64,000 bases of DNA from DATLMR01 sp964615905 (GTDB lineage Bacteria; Acidobacteriota; Blastocatellia; UBA7656), in contig CAZTUB010000018.1 of NCBI GenBank assembly GCA_964615905.1, positions 1 to 64,000 on the forward strand, in the 5' to 3' direction. Positions 54,368-63,803 of this stretch are shown one piece after another (position 1 is the stretch's first letter; the number at the start of each line of letters is the position of its first letter). Position numbers and translations under genes: made by a program. The notes beneath the pieces are model-generated. The model did not search any database and was not told the DNA's origin. It saw nothing but the letters and a program-made list of their open reading frames with translations.

Positions 54368-55909
54368 TTAGGCATATCGATCTTCCTGGCTATGATCTGC
54401 ATATGGCTGGACGCGCAAACCCCGGTGTTCATAGTTGGGCCGAAGCTGCTTCAGGAATCCATCATTAGCCATCATTGAAGTGATGTAGTTCAAATCCTCC
54501 TGGGAGATGCCGAATAGGTCGGCAACTACTCTGTCCAGTTCCATCAGCGCGTCTTGGAAAAGACGGGCTGGGTCAGTATTGCGCATCAGGTCGATGGCTG
54601 CCACAACAGCCTCAAGCTCGGAGGGAACCTGTAAGCTGCCCAACGTGTCAACATCGAAGGCCACATCATCGCCCTCATCGAGCAAACGGTCTAGCCTGTA
54701 GGTGAGGTAGCGACGAAGCAGAGGATTAGGCAGCTTAATTCTGAAGGAAAAGTCATCACTGACCAAATCTTCCCCTTCCTCATGGATTGAAGCGATCACA
54801 TCCCCGGATGCAGCGCCCGTCAGGTCAGCGCCTGCGACCACCGGGCTGTTCTCCGCGAAGAGATCAAACAGAGACTTCTTTGGACTGTTGGCGAATAACC
54901 GTTCTACATGCCGGTGAGCATTGGCAAGGTCTTTATCTTTCGTAATGACAAGCTCACCAGCTGTCTTCAGACGCGCAACATCGCTCGGGGTCCGGCTGGG
55001 CGGGATAGGAATAAGCAGGAGGTTGCGCTTCACCCACGTTGTAAACAGGTCTTCTATGATGCTGGTGCGCAGCACCTTCACCGCGAACCATTGCGGAATA
55101 CGGGAGAGAAGGTAGAGGTTCAGAAGGAAATCTTCCGTAAGTTGAACGAGTTGAGCCGTATTCTGAAGGACCATATCCGCACGCGCGGGACACGCGCTTG
55201 GGAGTTGAGAAACATTCCTGAGGGCGTAGAGCTTGGAGTAGTCAAACAGGTGCCTGTACGCATAGAGGCGCAATGAATCGACTTGAGAGCGTTCTGGATC
55301 CCAGTTACCCATAGGTTCACCGAGCACGCCAGAGGGAAAGATATTCTGGCCTTTGTAAATGGGCAGGCCGGAAGGAACGATGGCCCGCGAGCCGCCCAGC
55401 TTGATACCATAGGCCAGCATCACATACGGCTCCCTTTCCAGGGGGCTATCACCTTCCGGGATACGTTCGACTGCGTTGGCCTGCGCAGTACCCGCGCTGC
55501 GTTGCCGTCGGCGCTTGTATGCAATTTTGACGATACTGCCTAGACGTGGAGCCTGTGCCAACCGTTCGAGAATGCTGGCGTCTGCTGCGGACACCTTAGT
55601 CAACAGGGCGGCGGCATCTTCGGCAACTACGTCAGCCATCCAGGTTGAACCCTCTGCATCGTTGGGCAAGTACGCCGATTCTGACATCAGCTTGCGCGTC
55701 ACGGTGGCCTTGGCTGCCTTGCTGAAGTCTATGGAATCAGTATCCGCATTATAGCAATCCATAGAAAGCGTAGTAGTTACTACTTCATCGTTCTCTGATC
55801 CAGCAGAATTCTCAAGCACTAAAATAATGGTCGGGCGCTTTATGCCCCTGAACGGCTTTTTTCGTAGCGCTTCAATGTCGACGATTTCAACCAGCTTATA
55901 TTCACTCAA
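54368..55909 (-). pseudogene. Type IIG restriction-methylase, 3' part after IS982 (specificity region)
   Basis: The open frame begins right at the IS edge; ATG 55909 is an internal codon. If the IS and one target copy are removed, the protein runs IVPI-SFLEASYAGPLRRVLSEYK and on without a break, which proves it is the 3' end of the methylase. This part has the target-recognition domain: LSEYKLVEIVDIEALRKKPF, RIPQWFAVKVLRTSIIEDLF, and a helical C-terminus. Confidence 0.85.
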
Positions 55910-55950
55910 GACGCGGCGAAGGGGGCCGGCGTATGATGCCTCCAGGAAGC

Positions 55951-55955
55951 TAATA
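55951..55955. repeat. IS982 target duplication, left copy
   Basis: TAATA next to the left IS end; the same five bases follow the right end at 56954-56958. Confidence 0.75.
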
Positions 55956-56953
55956 ACGCGATGTGCAAGTTAATGAGTTAACAGGTTAGCCAACCGCAGA
56001 GGAGAGTTTCCCTCTGCTCGATTGAGTATTATCACTGCCGTATGCGACAACACTTTTCTCATTATCCTACTCGACAAGTGCCACATATCTCTGGCCCAGA
56101 TTCGCTTTACCTGAAATCGCTCCGCCATTTGGCTGAAGACTGTCTCTATGCGATACCGCATGCCGCTGACCCACTTACTTCGCTCAGGAGCTGGATCAAG
56201 GCTCCGCTTCTTGTATGGTACAAGCATCTCAACCCCTTGCTCGCTCAACTGCTTTATCAACTCAGGCTTCCAGTAGTTGCGCTCTGCGAGGCAGTAGCCT
56301 TCTGTCTCGGCGACAATTTCTTCAACAACCGCCAAGTCGCTCTTATCGGCAGGGGCCACAAGCAGGCGTGTTATCACTCCGGGCCAGCACACCCGGACGT
56401 GAAATCGAAAGCCGTAGAAGGTCTGCTTTATCGTATGATCCTTGCCGTAGGCGGCCTGGCCTCGAAAGCCACGACATTTCTTGGCGCGAGCAAACTTGCA
56501 AACCGAGACGGGGAAGCTATCTACAATGGCAAAGTTCGTGTCACAGTAGGTCTGGCTAAGCATCGTTTGCCAAAGAGCCTCTTTCAACTTCCAGAGATTG
56601 GCTGCTTGTCGAACAAAAGTAGTGCGATGAAGCTTTGCCAGAGCCGGGAAGAAATGAGCGTAGTGATGGCGGAAGTAGTCAAACAGGGCCTTGTCTTGGC
56701 ACAGCCCAAGATACTCGCCAACAACTTCCATAGTAAGGACTTCACTATCAGCAAGCCGGGGCTGCGGCCCACGCTGACGAAGGCGGCGATGGCCAAGATG
56801 GGCGTTGATAGCATCGTCAATGAAGCAGAACATAGTTACAATAAGAGAATCCAGGTCCAAGGTGAGCGCCCTCCAATAGTAGGTTTAGTCATCACTATTG
56901 AAAGCGCTTTGCCTTGGACTTTCAACTTCAACCTGAAAACTTGCACATCGCGT
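55956..56953 (-). mobile_element. IS982-family insertion sequence, 998 bp, intact
   Basis: It is bounded by perfect inverted repeats ACGCGATGTGCAAGTT (left, 55956-55971) and its complement (right, 56938-56953) and flanked by TAATA on both sides. The single transposase gene fills it. It lies in the same orientation as the gene it breaks. Confidence 0.88.
55970..56860 (-). CDS. IS982-family transposase
   Basis: A 296-aa transposase. It has the IS982 N-terminus (MFCFIDDAINAHLGHRRLRQ), then DSEVLTMEVVGEYLGL, the catalytic Asp in NFAIVDSFPVSVCKFARAKKC, DKSDLAVVEEIV, and near the end RYRIETVFSQMAERF, whose Glu completes the DDE triad. Length is normal and the frame is intact, so it may be active. 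Confidence 0.92.
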   Translation of the reverse strand: MDLDSLIVTMFCFIDDAINAHLGHRRLRQRGPQPRLADSEVLTMEVVGEYLGLCQDKALFDYFRHHYAHFFPALAKLHRTTFVRQAANLWKLKEALWQTMLSQTYCDTNFAIVDSFPVSVCKFARAKKCRGFRGQAAYGKDHTIKQTFYGFRFHVRVCWPGVITRLLVAPADKSDLAVVEEIVAETEGYCLAERNYWKPELIKQLSEQGVEMLVPYKKRSLDPAPERSKWVSGMRYRIETVFSQMAERFQVKRIWARDMWHLSSRIMRKVLSHTAVIILNRAEGNSPLRLANLLTH

Positions 56954-57905
56954 TAATAGGAACGATGAATGAAACCCGCCCCCCTTCTTTCACCCAGCCA
57001 CGTACAGCGCGGTAAAGTAAAGGGATGTAAAGGTCAACTTGCCCTTGTGCCACCTCTTCGTAAGTTCGCAGAGTAGATTCATCGAGTGATAAACGGTGCG
57101 CGCGGACATACGGAGGGTTGCCGATAACTATGTCATAGGTGCCTTGCACCAACTGTCTAAAGCGTCGGGGAACGCTGGCAACCCGTTTACGGCGCAAATC
57201 ACTGGCGACGGTGGAAAAATCCAACCCGGATTGTGCTGCGACGGTGCCAAGTCCACGGACCAACGGAATGCCCAGCGTGTCCAGGGAAGAGTGTCCGCCC
57301 TGCACCTGAATGGCCGGAACCAGCAATGCGGCCAAGGATCGAATTTCAGCAGGGGTCTTGCCAGTGAACAGATCAATGTTGTGCCAAAGCAACTGAATCT
57401 GCGCCAGAGAGACGGAAAAAGGGCTGATGTCCAGACCGTTCAGGCGTCGTAGTGTCCGTGTCACAGTCTGCTCCGTGAGCACCCCGACAGATCGTAGCCG
57501 GCTCACGTCCTGGTTTAGCGCTTCCACCAGGAATGTTCCTGTTCCGCATGCTGGGTCCAGTACGGTTTTGGTTGGACCATATTGGCAGCGTTCCAGCATA
57601 TAGCGCGCTATCTCTGGCCGGGTGAATACTTCACCCAACGCGCGCCGCTTTTGAGGGTCTAAGTAATGGTCATAAACACCTGAAAGGATATCGCCGTGGA
57701 TAGCTTTGAAGTCCCATCGTGACAGCAAGTACATGGCATGCAGTAACGCGGAACTGAGAGCTTCATCTAAACTATCCAACGCCCAGTCCAGGATATTGCG
57801 ATCAAAGAGATTCCGGTAAAGCTCGGCGGATTGCCGGTACGTTTCCATCAGCAATGCCTGCATCGGCTTGGAATAATAATCCGCGCAGCGAGCGAAAACT
57901 TCCAC
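56928..57905 (-). pseudogene. Type IIG restriction-methylase, central methyltransferase part
   Basis: A DNA adenine-N6 methyltransferase core: TRPEIARYMLERC, motif I TVLDPACGTGTFLVEAL, motif IV YDIVIGNPPYVRAHRL, and GWVKEGGRVSFIVPI, where IS982 interrupts it; the last eight codons (NAMCKFSG) come from the IS end. Its upstream end overlaps the nuclease part in another frame: adding one C near 57917 turns RYSATAVWKFS into RYLSNGGVEVFARCAD and joins the two. Confidence 0.87.
56954..56958. repeat. IS982 target duplication, right copy
   Basis: TAATA directly after the right terminal repeat, matching 55951-55955. Confidence 0.75.
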
Positions 57906-58879
57906 ACCGCCGTTGCTGAGTAACGCTTCAGGAACCCGTGATCTTCAGAGAACCTGACCATGAGCATGCGCGAAACGATCAGTGAAGCCGTTTCATAGAT
58001 AAAAGATTCGACCACCTTGCCCCTGTCCGTCAGCTTGCTACCGGAGCGTCGAGGTTTCAGCAGTGAAATATCCCCCTCGATGCCCATTCTAGTTGCGTAC
58101 TCACTGAGCAGATGTTTCTCAATTCGTAGTGCGTAAACATAAGACTCTATGTCAGCCGTAAAGCGATCATGCTCTTCCGGGTATTCTTGGATGTCTTCAG
58201 CGGGAAGCGTTTGCGCGAGGTCTTCATCAACGATGTTAGTGAACTCGATAGGAAATCCCACAGAATTCCAATCATAAACGGCGGCCCCCCATCGAGCTTC
58301 CATTTGTTGCAGCAACCCATTCGCTGCCATCAGGTCAGGTACGACTTTTGTGTCCACCAGTTGCGTCACAGAGCCGCTGAGAATGGAAGCAATTTCCCGG
58401 ATGGTATCTATAAAATGGTGCTTACCCAGCTCATCAATCGACTGGAATGCAAACAGCGTCTTGCCGCCTCTAAAATCTCTCAGTTGCTCTTCGAGGGCTA
58501 CGTGCTCTGGTCGCAGTTCTGCGAAACACACGCCGAACTGTTCCGGGTCTGTGAGGCTTTCCCAACGGTAGATGGAAGCTTCCGTCTTGGACATGACATC
58601 CCATTTATGAACTTCCTCTTGATCCAGGATAAAAAACCATCGGGTCCCGGCCTTGATGTATTTCTTTTTCTCTTTGTATATGGTAGTGGCGTTGTCACAC
58701 ACATCACGGTCCCGCTTAACCTCAAAGACCGCATAGGCATGGTCCGGGGTCTTGATCGGGCGGCCCGCTTTGGTGCTGAAGACGGTCAGGTCTGGAATGT
58801 CGCGGCTTCCGGCCAATGCGGAGTCCACCACTACCTGATCCGATTTTAGACCGATGCCGAAGACTGAGTCGACAAGCAA
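57848..58879 (-). pseudogene. Type IIG restriction-methylase, N-terminal nuclease part
   Basis: The first 340 residues of the same gene. SRDIPDLTVFSTKAGRPIKT and HAYAVFEVKRDRDV give the Asp and Glu-x-Lys of a PD-(D/E)xK nuclease fused before the methylase, as in type IIG enzymes. The frame opens at a TAA eight codons before TTG 58879; the intervening TPFIRDL looks coding, so the original start may be lost. It shifts frame after GFLKRY. With the IS removed and frame fixed, the whole gene would encode about 1170 aa. Confidence 0.8.
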
Positions 58880-59741
58880 GTCACGGATGAAAGGCGTTTG
58901 AGTTTAAACCTGCTCACTTAACCAGAATGCACAAAATTGGTGTACTCAGCCAACCTAACCACTCGATCAGGTCCCGCCCTGGCTGTTTTTGCCGAGTTCA
59001 AGCGGGAAATCCTGCGCGAGCCTGAACGAAGGCATTGTCCAGGCCCGGTAAGAGGAAAAAAGCACACGCCAGACAAAAGGATGTGGAGGAAATTGAAAGA
59101 GTGATTGCAGAGTTCCCAGATCCGCAGCCTCGATTGCTTGAACTCGTTCACGAGGTCGTAAGATACCCTACGGGCATCTAAGGACATCGATAAGCTGAAT
59201 GCGTCGCTTCCAGCAGAGCGTAGAAGAAAGGGGAGTAATTATAAGTTCAAGAGTCACTATCTACCTTGTGATGATGTGTTACCGTTGTTCTCGGCTTTCC
59301 CGTCTCTCATAGGAAAAATCAGCCTCTCATAGGGAAAGCGCGTCTCTCATAGGGAAAATCAGCCGCCGTGTTACCTTTTTTCCTTCAAAATCCGAAATTT
59401 CTTGCTGGTTCTTCCCTATGAGTTTCCCGATGAGGAGGGAAGGTAACCCTTGAAAGAACTCCCCGCTTGGATTATCCTACATAAAGCTTGCGCGAATGCC
59501 CGCAAGGGCATGGCATATCCCCCAGATATAATTGAGCAGATGGCCCCTTGGAAGATCGGCTTAATCGCCAGAGTGCGCGGCTGGACCGAGATCGCGGAGT
59601 GTCCTCACGCGATCGGACAAGAGTGATGCCCGGATGGAAGCCCTTCGGGCTTGTATGCTCGGGTAAGCGGACCGCCACACATCCGCGCCTAAATGAGCAC
59701 ACTAAAGATTAACTCTGCGTCGGCAAAGAAAGTAAAGTGGG
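58880..59741. other. 860-bp divergent region holding an iteron cluster
   Basis: It lies between the restriction-methylase and the NtrC-type gene. No gene is supported; the minus frames at 58918-59187 and 59472-59702 lack signatures. It contains the second iteron array. Confidence 0.45.
59304..59432 (+). repeat. Second iteron cluster, 20-bp period, plus inverted copy
   Basis: CTCTCATAGG-type units start at 59304, 59324 and 59344, each followed by GAAAATC, GAAAGCG or similar, spaced exactly 20 bp. An inverted copy TTCCCTATGAG lies at 59412-59422, followed by TTTCCCGATGAG. The core CTCATAGGGAA is the same as in the 25.5-kb array. Confidence 0.72.
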
Positions 59742-61133
59742 ATGGCCAGAATTCTAATAGTTGACGACGAGCCGAGCGTCCGGTGTCTGCTCCAGATGGC
59801 GCTTGAAGAAACCCGGCACGTGATCACACTTGCCGAGGATGGAACGCGGGCGCTCGAACTGCTTCAGCAAAACCAATTCGACATAGTGATTTCGGACATG
59901 AAGATGCCCGGCATGACCGGCATAGACGTCCTCTCCCAGGTGCGGGAGAAGTTTCCGTCTATAGTAGTCATTATGATGACGGCCTTTGCAACCGTTGAAA
60001 AGGCAAGGCAAGCATTTAGACTGGGCGCAACCGATTTCATAATGAAGGGCCAGTCCTTTGATGTCGCGGAAGTGCTGAAAGCAGTAGAGGCGGCCGTGGA
60101 CCGGGCACGTGGCCCGCGCGCAGGGCTGTCCGGGAGAAAACAGCGACGGGCGCGGTCGAGCATCATAGGCGGGTCTCGGGAAACGCGCGCACTGCTTGAG
60201 ATGATCGACACAGTGGCCGGGGCGACGGCAACAGTCCTGATCACCGGAGAGTCAGGGACGGGCAAGGAGATGGTTGCGCGCGCTATTCATAAGACCTCGG
60301 ATCGAGCGGCCGCGCCCTTCGTCTCAATCAATTGCGGGGCGTTTGCAGAGAGTTTGCTCGAATCAGAGTTGTTCGGGTACGTCAGGGGGGCATTTACCGG
60401 GGCGCTCGCGAATCGCAAGGGGCTGTTTGAAGCGGCCGAGGGGGGAATAATCTTTCTGGACGAAATCGGCGAGATGTCGCCCGCCATGCAGGTGAAGCTC
60501 TTGCGAGTGCTTCAGGAAAGAAAGGTGCGTCGGGTCGGCAGCAGTGAGGAGATGGCTATCACCTGCCGGGTGCTGGCCGCGACGAATCGCGACCTGGCAC
60601 GGATGGTCGCCGAGGGCACGTTCAGGCAGGATCTTTACTACAGGGTCAACGTAATTCAATTGGAGCTGCCGCCGCTACGTTCGCGCGAGGGCGACCTCCC
60701 TGCCCTTGTCGATCACTTCCTCATAAAATTTGGCGCGGCGTTCGGCAAAGATTGTCGTATCTCGGATGAAGCGATCAGGTATCTTGAGCGTTACCACTGG
60801 CCCGGCAACGTCCGGGAGCTGGAAAACACGATAGAGAGGGCGCTGGTGATCGCGAGGGGAAACGTCATTACCCCGGAATTGCTCCCGGAGACTATACTTG
60901 GTTACAGGCAGCCGATAATCGGCGCACACGAGTTACCGGACGTAGGCTTTGATCTGCACGCGTTTATTGAAGACCTGATGAGGACCTACATCGTCAGGGC
61001 GTTAAGGCGGGCGGGGGGACACAGGTCGAGCGCGGCGGCGATGTTAAGAATCTCAAAGCGAAGCATGCGGCATCACATGGAAAAGTTCCACCTGGTCCAT
61101 GAGTTCCGCGCTGGCGGGGCCGACGAACAATGA
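59742..61133 (+). CDS. NtrC-family sigma-54 response regulator
   Basis: A 463-aa protein. Receiver 1-125 with ILIVDDEPS and the acceptor Asp in IVISDMKMPG. At the usual Lys position the sequence is DFIMKGQSFD, a normal Lys with a short insertion. The AAA+ domain has Walker A GESGTGKE, the sigma-54 contact loop GAFTGA, Walker B GGIIFLDEIGEM, and the Arg-finger region FRQDLYYRVNV. The C-terminal Fis-type helix-turn-helix is RAGGHRSSAAAMLRISKRSM. It activates sigma-54 promoters. Its kinase is not adjacent. The MglA-like gene follows on the same strand. Confidence 0.94.
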   Translation: MARILIVDDEPSVRCLLQMALEETRHVITLAEDGTRALELLQQNQFDIVISDMKMPGMTGIDVLSQVREKFPSIVVIMMTAFATVEKARQAFRLGATDFIMKGQSFDVAEVLKAVEAAVDRARGPRAGLSGRKQRRARSSIIGGSRETRALLEMIDTVAGATATVLITGESGTGKEMVARAIHKTSDRAAAPFVSINCGAFAESLLESELFGYVRGAFTGALANRKGLFEAAEGGIIFLDEIGEMSPAMQVKLLRVLQERKVRRVGSSEEMAITCRVLAATNRDLARMVAEGTFRQDLYYRVNVIQLELPPLRSREGDLPALVDHFLIKFGAAFGKDCRISDEAIRYLERYHWPGNVRELENTIERALVIARGNVITPELLPETILGYRQPIIGAHELPDVGFDLHAFIEDLMRTYIVRALRRAGGHRSSAAAMLRISKRSMRHHMEKFHLVHEFRAGGADEQ

Positions 61134-61275
61134 GCGATTCTCGCGCGGTCGATCCTTTCGGCCTCTATATTGCTTCGACGGGTCTAGAGATGCGCGCGTC
61201 GGCGCGGGCTCGGCGACAGGAGATCGCCAAGCTTATCTAATAGAGAAGACGTTCGGAGAGAGAGGACCAGGGCCA

Positions 61276-61881
61276 GTGCCATTCATCAACTACGCCGCGA
61301 GAGAGATAAACTGCAAGATCGTCTATTACGGGCCGGGCCTCGGCGGGAAGACGTTGAACCTGCAGCAGCTTTACGACAAGACTCCGGATAATACCAGGGG
61401 AAGGCTCGTCAGCTTAGCGACCGAGAACGAGAGAACCGTCTTTTTTGATTTTCTTCCGCTCGACCTCGGTTCAATCAGGGGCTTTAAGACGCGCTTTCAT
61501 CTCTACACGGTGCCGGGGCAGTTATTCTATGAAGAGAGCCGCAAGATCATACTCAAAGGCGCGGACGGGGTCGTTTTTGTCGCGGACTCAGTTGAATCGC
61601 GAATGGACGCAAACATCGAGGCGCTAGCAGGCCTCAAAGCTCACCTGGCAGAACAGGGTCAAAGGCTGAAAGACATTCCCTACGTGCTTCAGCTCAACAA
61701 ACGCGACGCACCCGGAATTCTGCCGGTTGAGAAGCTGACGAGGGAGCTTGCGCAAAACGGAGAGCCTCTGATTTCAGCGAGCGCGCGCACGGGCGAGGGT
61801 ATCTTCGATACTCTGAAGGCCATCACAAGGCTGATACTGATGGACCTGCGCGCCGATAACCAACCAGGCGGCGACAAGTGA
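61276..61881 (+). CDS. MglA-like small GTPase
   Basis: From GTG 61276 (GAGAGAGG upstream) the protein is about 201 aa; the frame extends to 61099, but that part is not family-like. PFINYAAREINCKIVYYGPG, LGGKTLNLQQLYDKTP is the P-loop of MglA-type GTPases; FHLYTVPGQLFYEESRKIIL is the switch II region with the Gln; and VLQLNKRD is the base-specificity motif. MglA relatives set polarity and motility in Myxococcota and are frequent in Acidobacteriota. Stop and next start overlap by 4 nt (GTGA). Confidence 0.9.
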   Translation: MPFINYAAREINCKIVYYGPGLGGKTLNLQQLYDKTPDNTRGRLVSLATENERTVFFDFLPLDLGSIRGFKTRFHLYTVPGQLFYEESRKIILKGADGVVFVADSVESRMDANIEALAGLKAHLAEQGQRLKDIPYVLQLNKRDAPGILPVEKLTRELAQNGEPLISASARTGEGIFDTLKAITRLILMDLRADNQPGGDK

Positions 61882-62627
61882 ATGGTATGGCGAACGGCGA
61901 AAGAGTCATGAAACCATTGGCAATTCAAGTATGGCTCGGCGCCGCCCTGGCGGCGTGTGTAGCGGCGGGAGCAGTTCAAGCCCTCGGCGTCCAGGAAGAG
62001 CCACCCGTCCGGAACGGGCAGGCGGCACGAGGCGCGCAGATCCAGACCGAGCGCAAAGAAAAAGCAAGCGCGCTTGCTTTAGCAAAAGAGCATGTAAAAC
62101 GCGGCAAGGATCACGCAAAGCAAAGCCGATTCAAGGAGGCGGCCGAGAGCTTCCGCCAGGCTAGCAGGCTCAAGCCAGATTATGTGGACGCGCAGGCGGC
62201 CCTGGCCCTGGCCCTCGTACAGCTTGAGCAGTACCGCGACTCGCTTGATGCGGCACGGATTGCTGTCCACCTGTCGCCCAACTGCGCCGATGGGTTCGAA
62301 GCGCTAGGACAAGCGTACCTCGAACTCGAACGATACGATCGCGCCTATGAAGCGTTCAAGCGAGTTGCTGGCCTTCGACCCGATTACGTTGAGGCTCATA
62401 CGGGGCTAGGATCGGCGGCGCTCACGCTGAAGCGATTCGACAAGGCCGTCGAGGCCTTCAGCCGCGCGGTTGAGCTGAGCCCTGAAAACGAAGAGGCGCT
62501 ATTCGGTCTTGGAATGTCACAGGTTGCCCAGGGGAAAAAGAACGACGCTTTCGCCGCGTATAAGAAGCTTCGCGCGGTCAACCCGGATCTGGCTGATAAA
62601 CTGGCCTTCTGGATATACAAAGATTGA
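61878..62627 (+). CDS. Secreted or membrane-anchored TPR protein
   Basis: A 249-aa frame from GTG 61878; ATG 61908 gives a cleaner start (MKPLAIQVWLGAALAACVAA, a signal sequence). Four to five TPR units follow: KEHVKRGKDHAKQSRFKEAA, DYVDAQAALALALVQLEQYR, ADGFEALGQAYLELERYDRA, VEAHTGLGSAALTLKRFDKA and EALFGLGMSQVAQGKK. TPR proteins scaffold complexes; the 4-nt overlap with the MglA-like gene suggests a functional link. Confidence 0.85.
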   Translation: MNGMANGERVMKPLAIQVWLGAALAACVAAGAVQALGVQEEPPVRNGQAARGAQIQTERKEKASALALAKEHVKRGKDHAKQSRFKEAAESFRQASRLKPDYVDAQAALALALVQLEQYRDSLDAARIAVHLSPNCADGFEALGQAYLELERYDRAYEAFKRVAGLRPDYVEAHTGLGSAALTLKRFDKAVEAFSRAVELSPENEEALFGLGMSQVAQGKKNDAFAAYKKLRAVNPDLADKLAFWIYKD

Positions 62628-62712
62628 AGCAGCACAGTTGGGCGCGGCTAGGCGGGTGCGGGATCAGATGCCTGGTTTCAGAATGTTTAGTTTTAGAGAG
62701 GTATGAAGAAAT

Positions 62713-63009
62713 ATGGCCAAGTCGAACGCTAAGAAGATGACGAAGTCCGAGTTGCTTGGGGAGATCGCAAAAGCCACGGGCACGGACAGAAAAACAGCCG
62801 GGCAGTTGCTCGATTCGCTAACCGCCATAGCTTATCGCGAGGCGGGCGAAAATGGTGAGTTCACCATACCTGGCATCGGAAAGCTGGTGAAGCAAGAAAG
62901 AAAAGAACGCATGGGCCGGAACCCGGGTACTGGCGCGGAGATCACGATACCGGCAAAAACAGTGGTGAAGTTCAGGGTCGCGCGTGCTGCAGCGGACGCA
63001 GTCGCCTAG
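62713..63009 (+). CDS. HU-family DNA-binding protein
   Basis: A 98-aa histone-like protein. MTKSELLGEIAKATGTDRKTAGQ forms the dimerisation helices. EFTIPGIGKLVKQERKERMG, RNPGTGAEITIPAKTVVKFR is the beta-arm region, with the RNPxTG signature that inserts into the minor groove. GAGAGG precedes the ATG. It could aid replication initiation or recombination nearby. Confidence 0.94.
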   Translation: MAKSNAKKMTKSELLGEIAKATGTDRKTAGQLLDSLTAIAYREAGENGEFTIPGIGKLVKQERKERMGRNPGTGAEITIPAKTVVKFRVARAAADAVA

Positions 63010-63374
63010 GCCGTAGAAAGTATACTCAGAGACTCTCAGTTTCATGTAAAAGATGGCGCGGACGCCCCCAGGACGGCGTCTACGGCTAGCTATCCTCCCG
63101 CCGCCCGCCTGTTCTAAAGGCAGGAATATCTGTCTTGTCATTAAAATCCTAAGTGTCAACAAGCCGCAAGCAGCTTCGCGTCGGCGGCAATGGCCCTAAG
63201 CAGCACAAAAGCAAAAGGACAAGTGTTTGCATCAAGTCATTGCTATAAGGTAAGATGACGCGAAAAAAGAGGTGGCCTGAGAAGCGGAAGTCACCACAAT
63301 GGGAACGGAATAATTAAGCCGCGTCAACCCGGTCGTTAGCGCAGGCCGGGCGGCAGCCAGAGGAGAAGATCCAG
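63010..63374. other. Intergenic, no gene seen
   Basis: 365 bp between HU and the next gene. Only the ribosome-binding site AGAGGAG just before 63375 is notable. Confidence 0.4.
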
Positions 63375-63803
63375 ATGTCGAGCAGAAGACCTTCTGTGAA
63401 AAAGACAAGAGCCGCTGACTCCCAGGCCGACTCTTTCGAGATCGAGAAGGATGACCAGAGCATTAAAATCAAGATAGCCGGAAGGGCGGAGATTCTATAC
63501 AGCGGGGATACGGTGTTTGTAAATCTAATCGCCCCGGAGATGAGAGCCGTCTTAGGCACTGAGCCTGTGGGAGAAGCCCGGAGGTCTGACGCGAGGGAAA
63601 GCAGAAACCGGCGAGGTATGGCAAAAGTTACAGCGGCGATGGTCTATTCAATTCTGGACCGGTTCAACAAGATGGAGGGCACCGAAACCGAGAAGGTGCG
63701 CGAGCTGGCTGCGGATAAAAAGATTAACACGGCCCGGCTGTCAGAGGCCGGCATCAGAAAGATCGTGAGACGCGAAACCTGGCAGAATGTCAAGTACCCC
63801 TAA
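63375..63803 (+). CDS. Small basic protein of unknown function
   Basis: A 142-aa protein starting at ATG with AGAGGAG upstream. The N-terminus is Lys/Arg/Ser-rich, followed by DSFEIEKDDQSIKIKIAGRA, EILYSGDTVFVNLIAPEM (beta-rich), a charged linker, and a helical C-terminus VTAAMVYSILDRFNKMEG with AGIRKIVRRETW. No family recognised. A nucleic-acid-binding role is possible from its charge. Confidence 0.6.
   Translation: MSSRRPSVKKTRAADSQADSFEIEKDDQSIKIKIAGRAEILYSGDTVFVNLIAPEMRAVLGTEPVGEARRSDARESRNRRGMAKVTAAMVYSILDRFNKMEGTETEKVRELAADKKINTARLSEAGIRKIVRRETWQNVKYP

Noticed and set aside
56042..56956. 304-codon plus-strand open frame across the IS982 element
   Set aside because: It is antisense to the clear IS982 transposase, has no protein family features, and ends in the IS terminal repeat.
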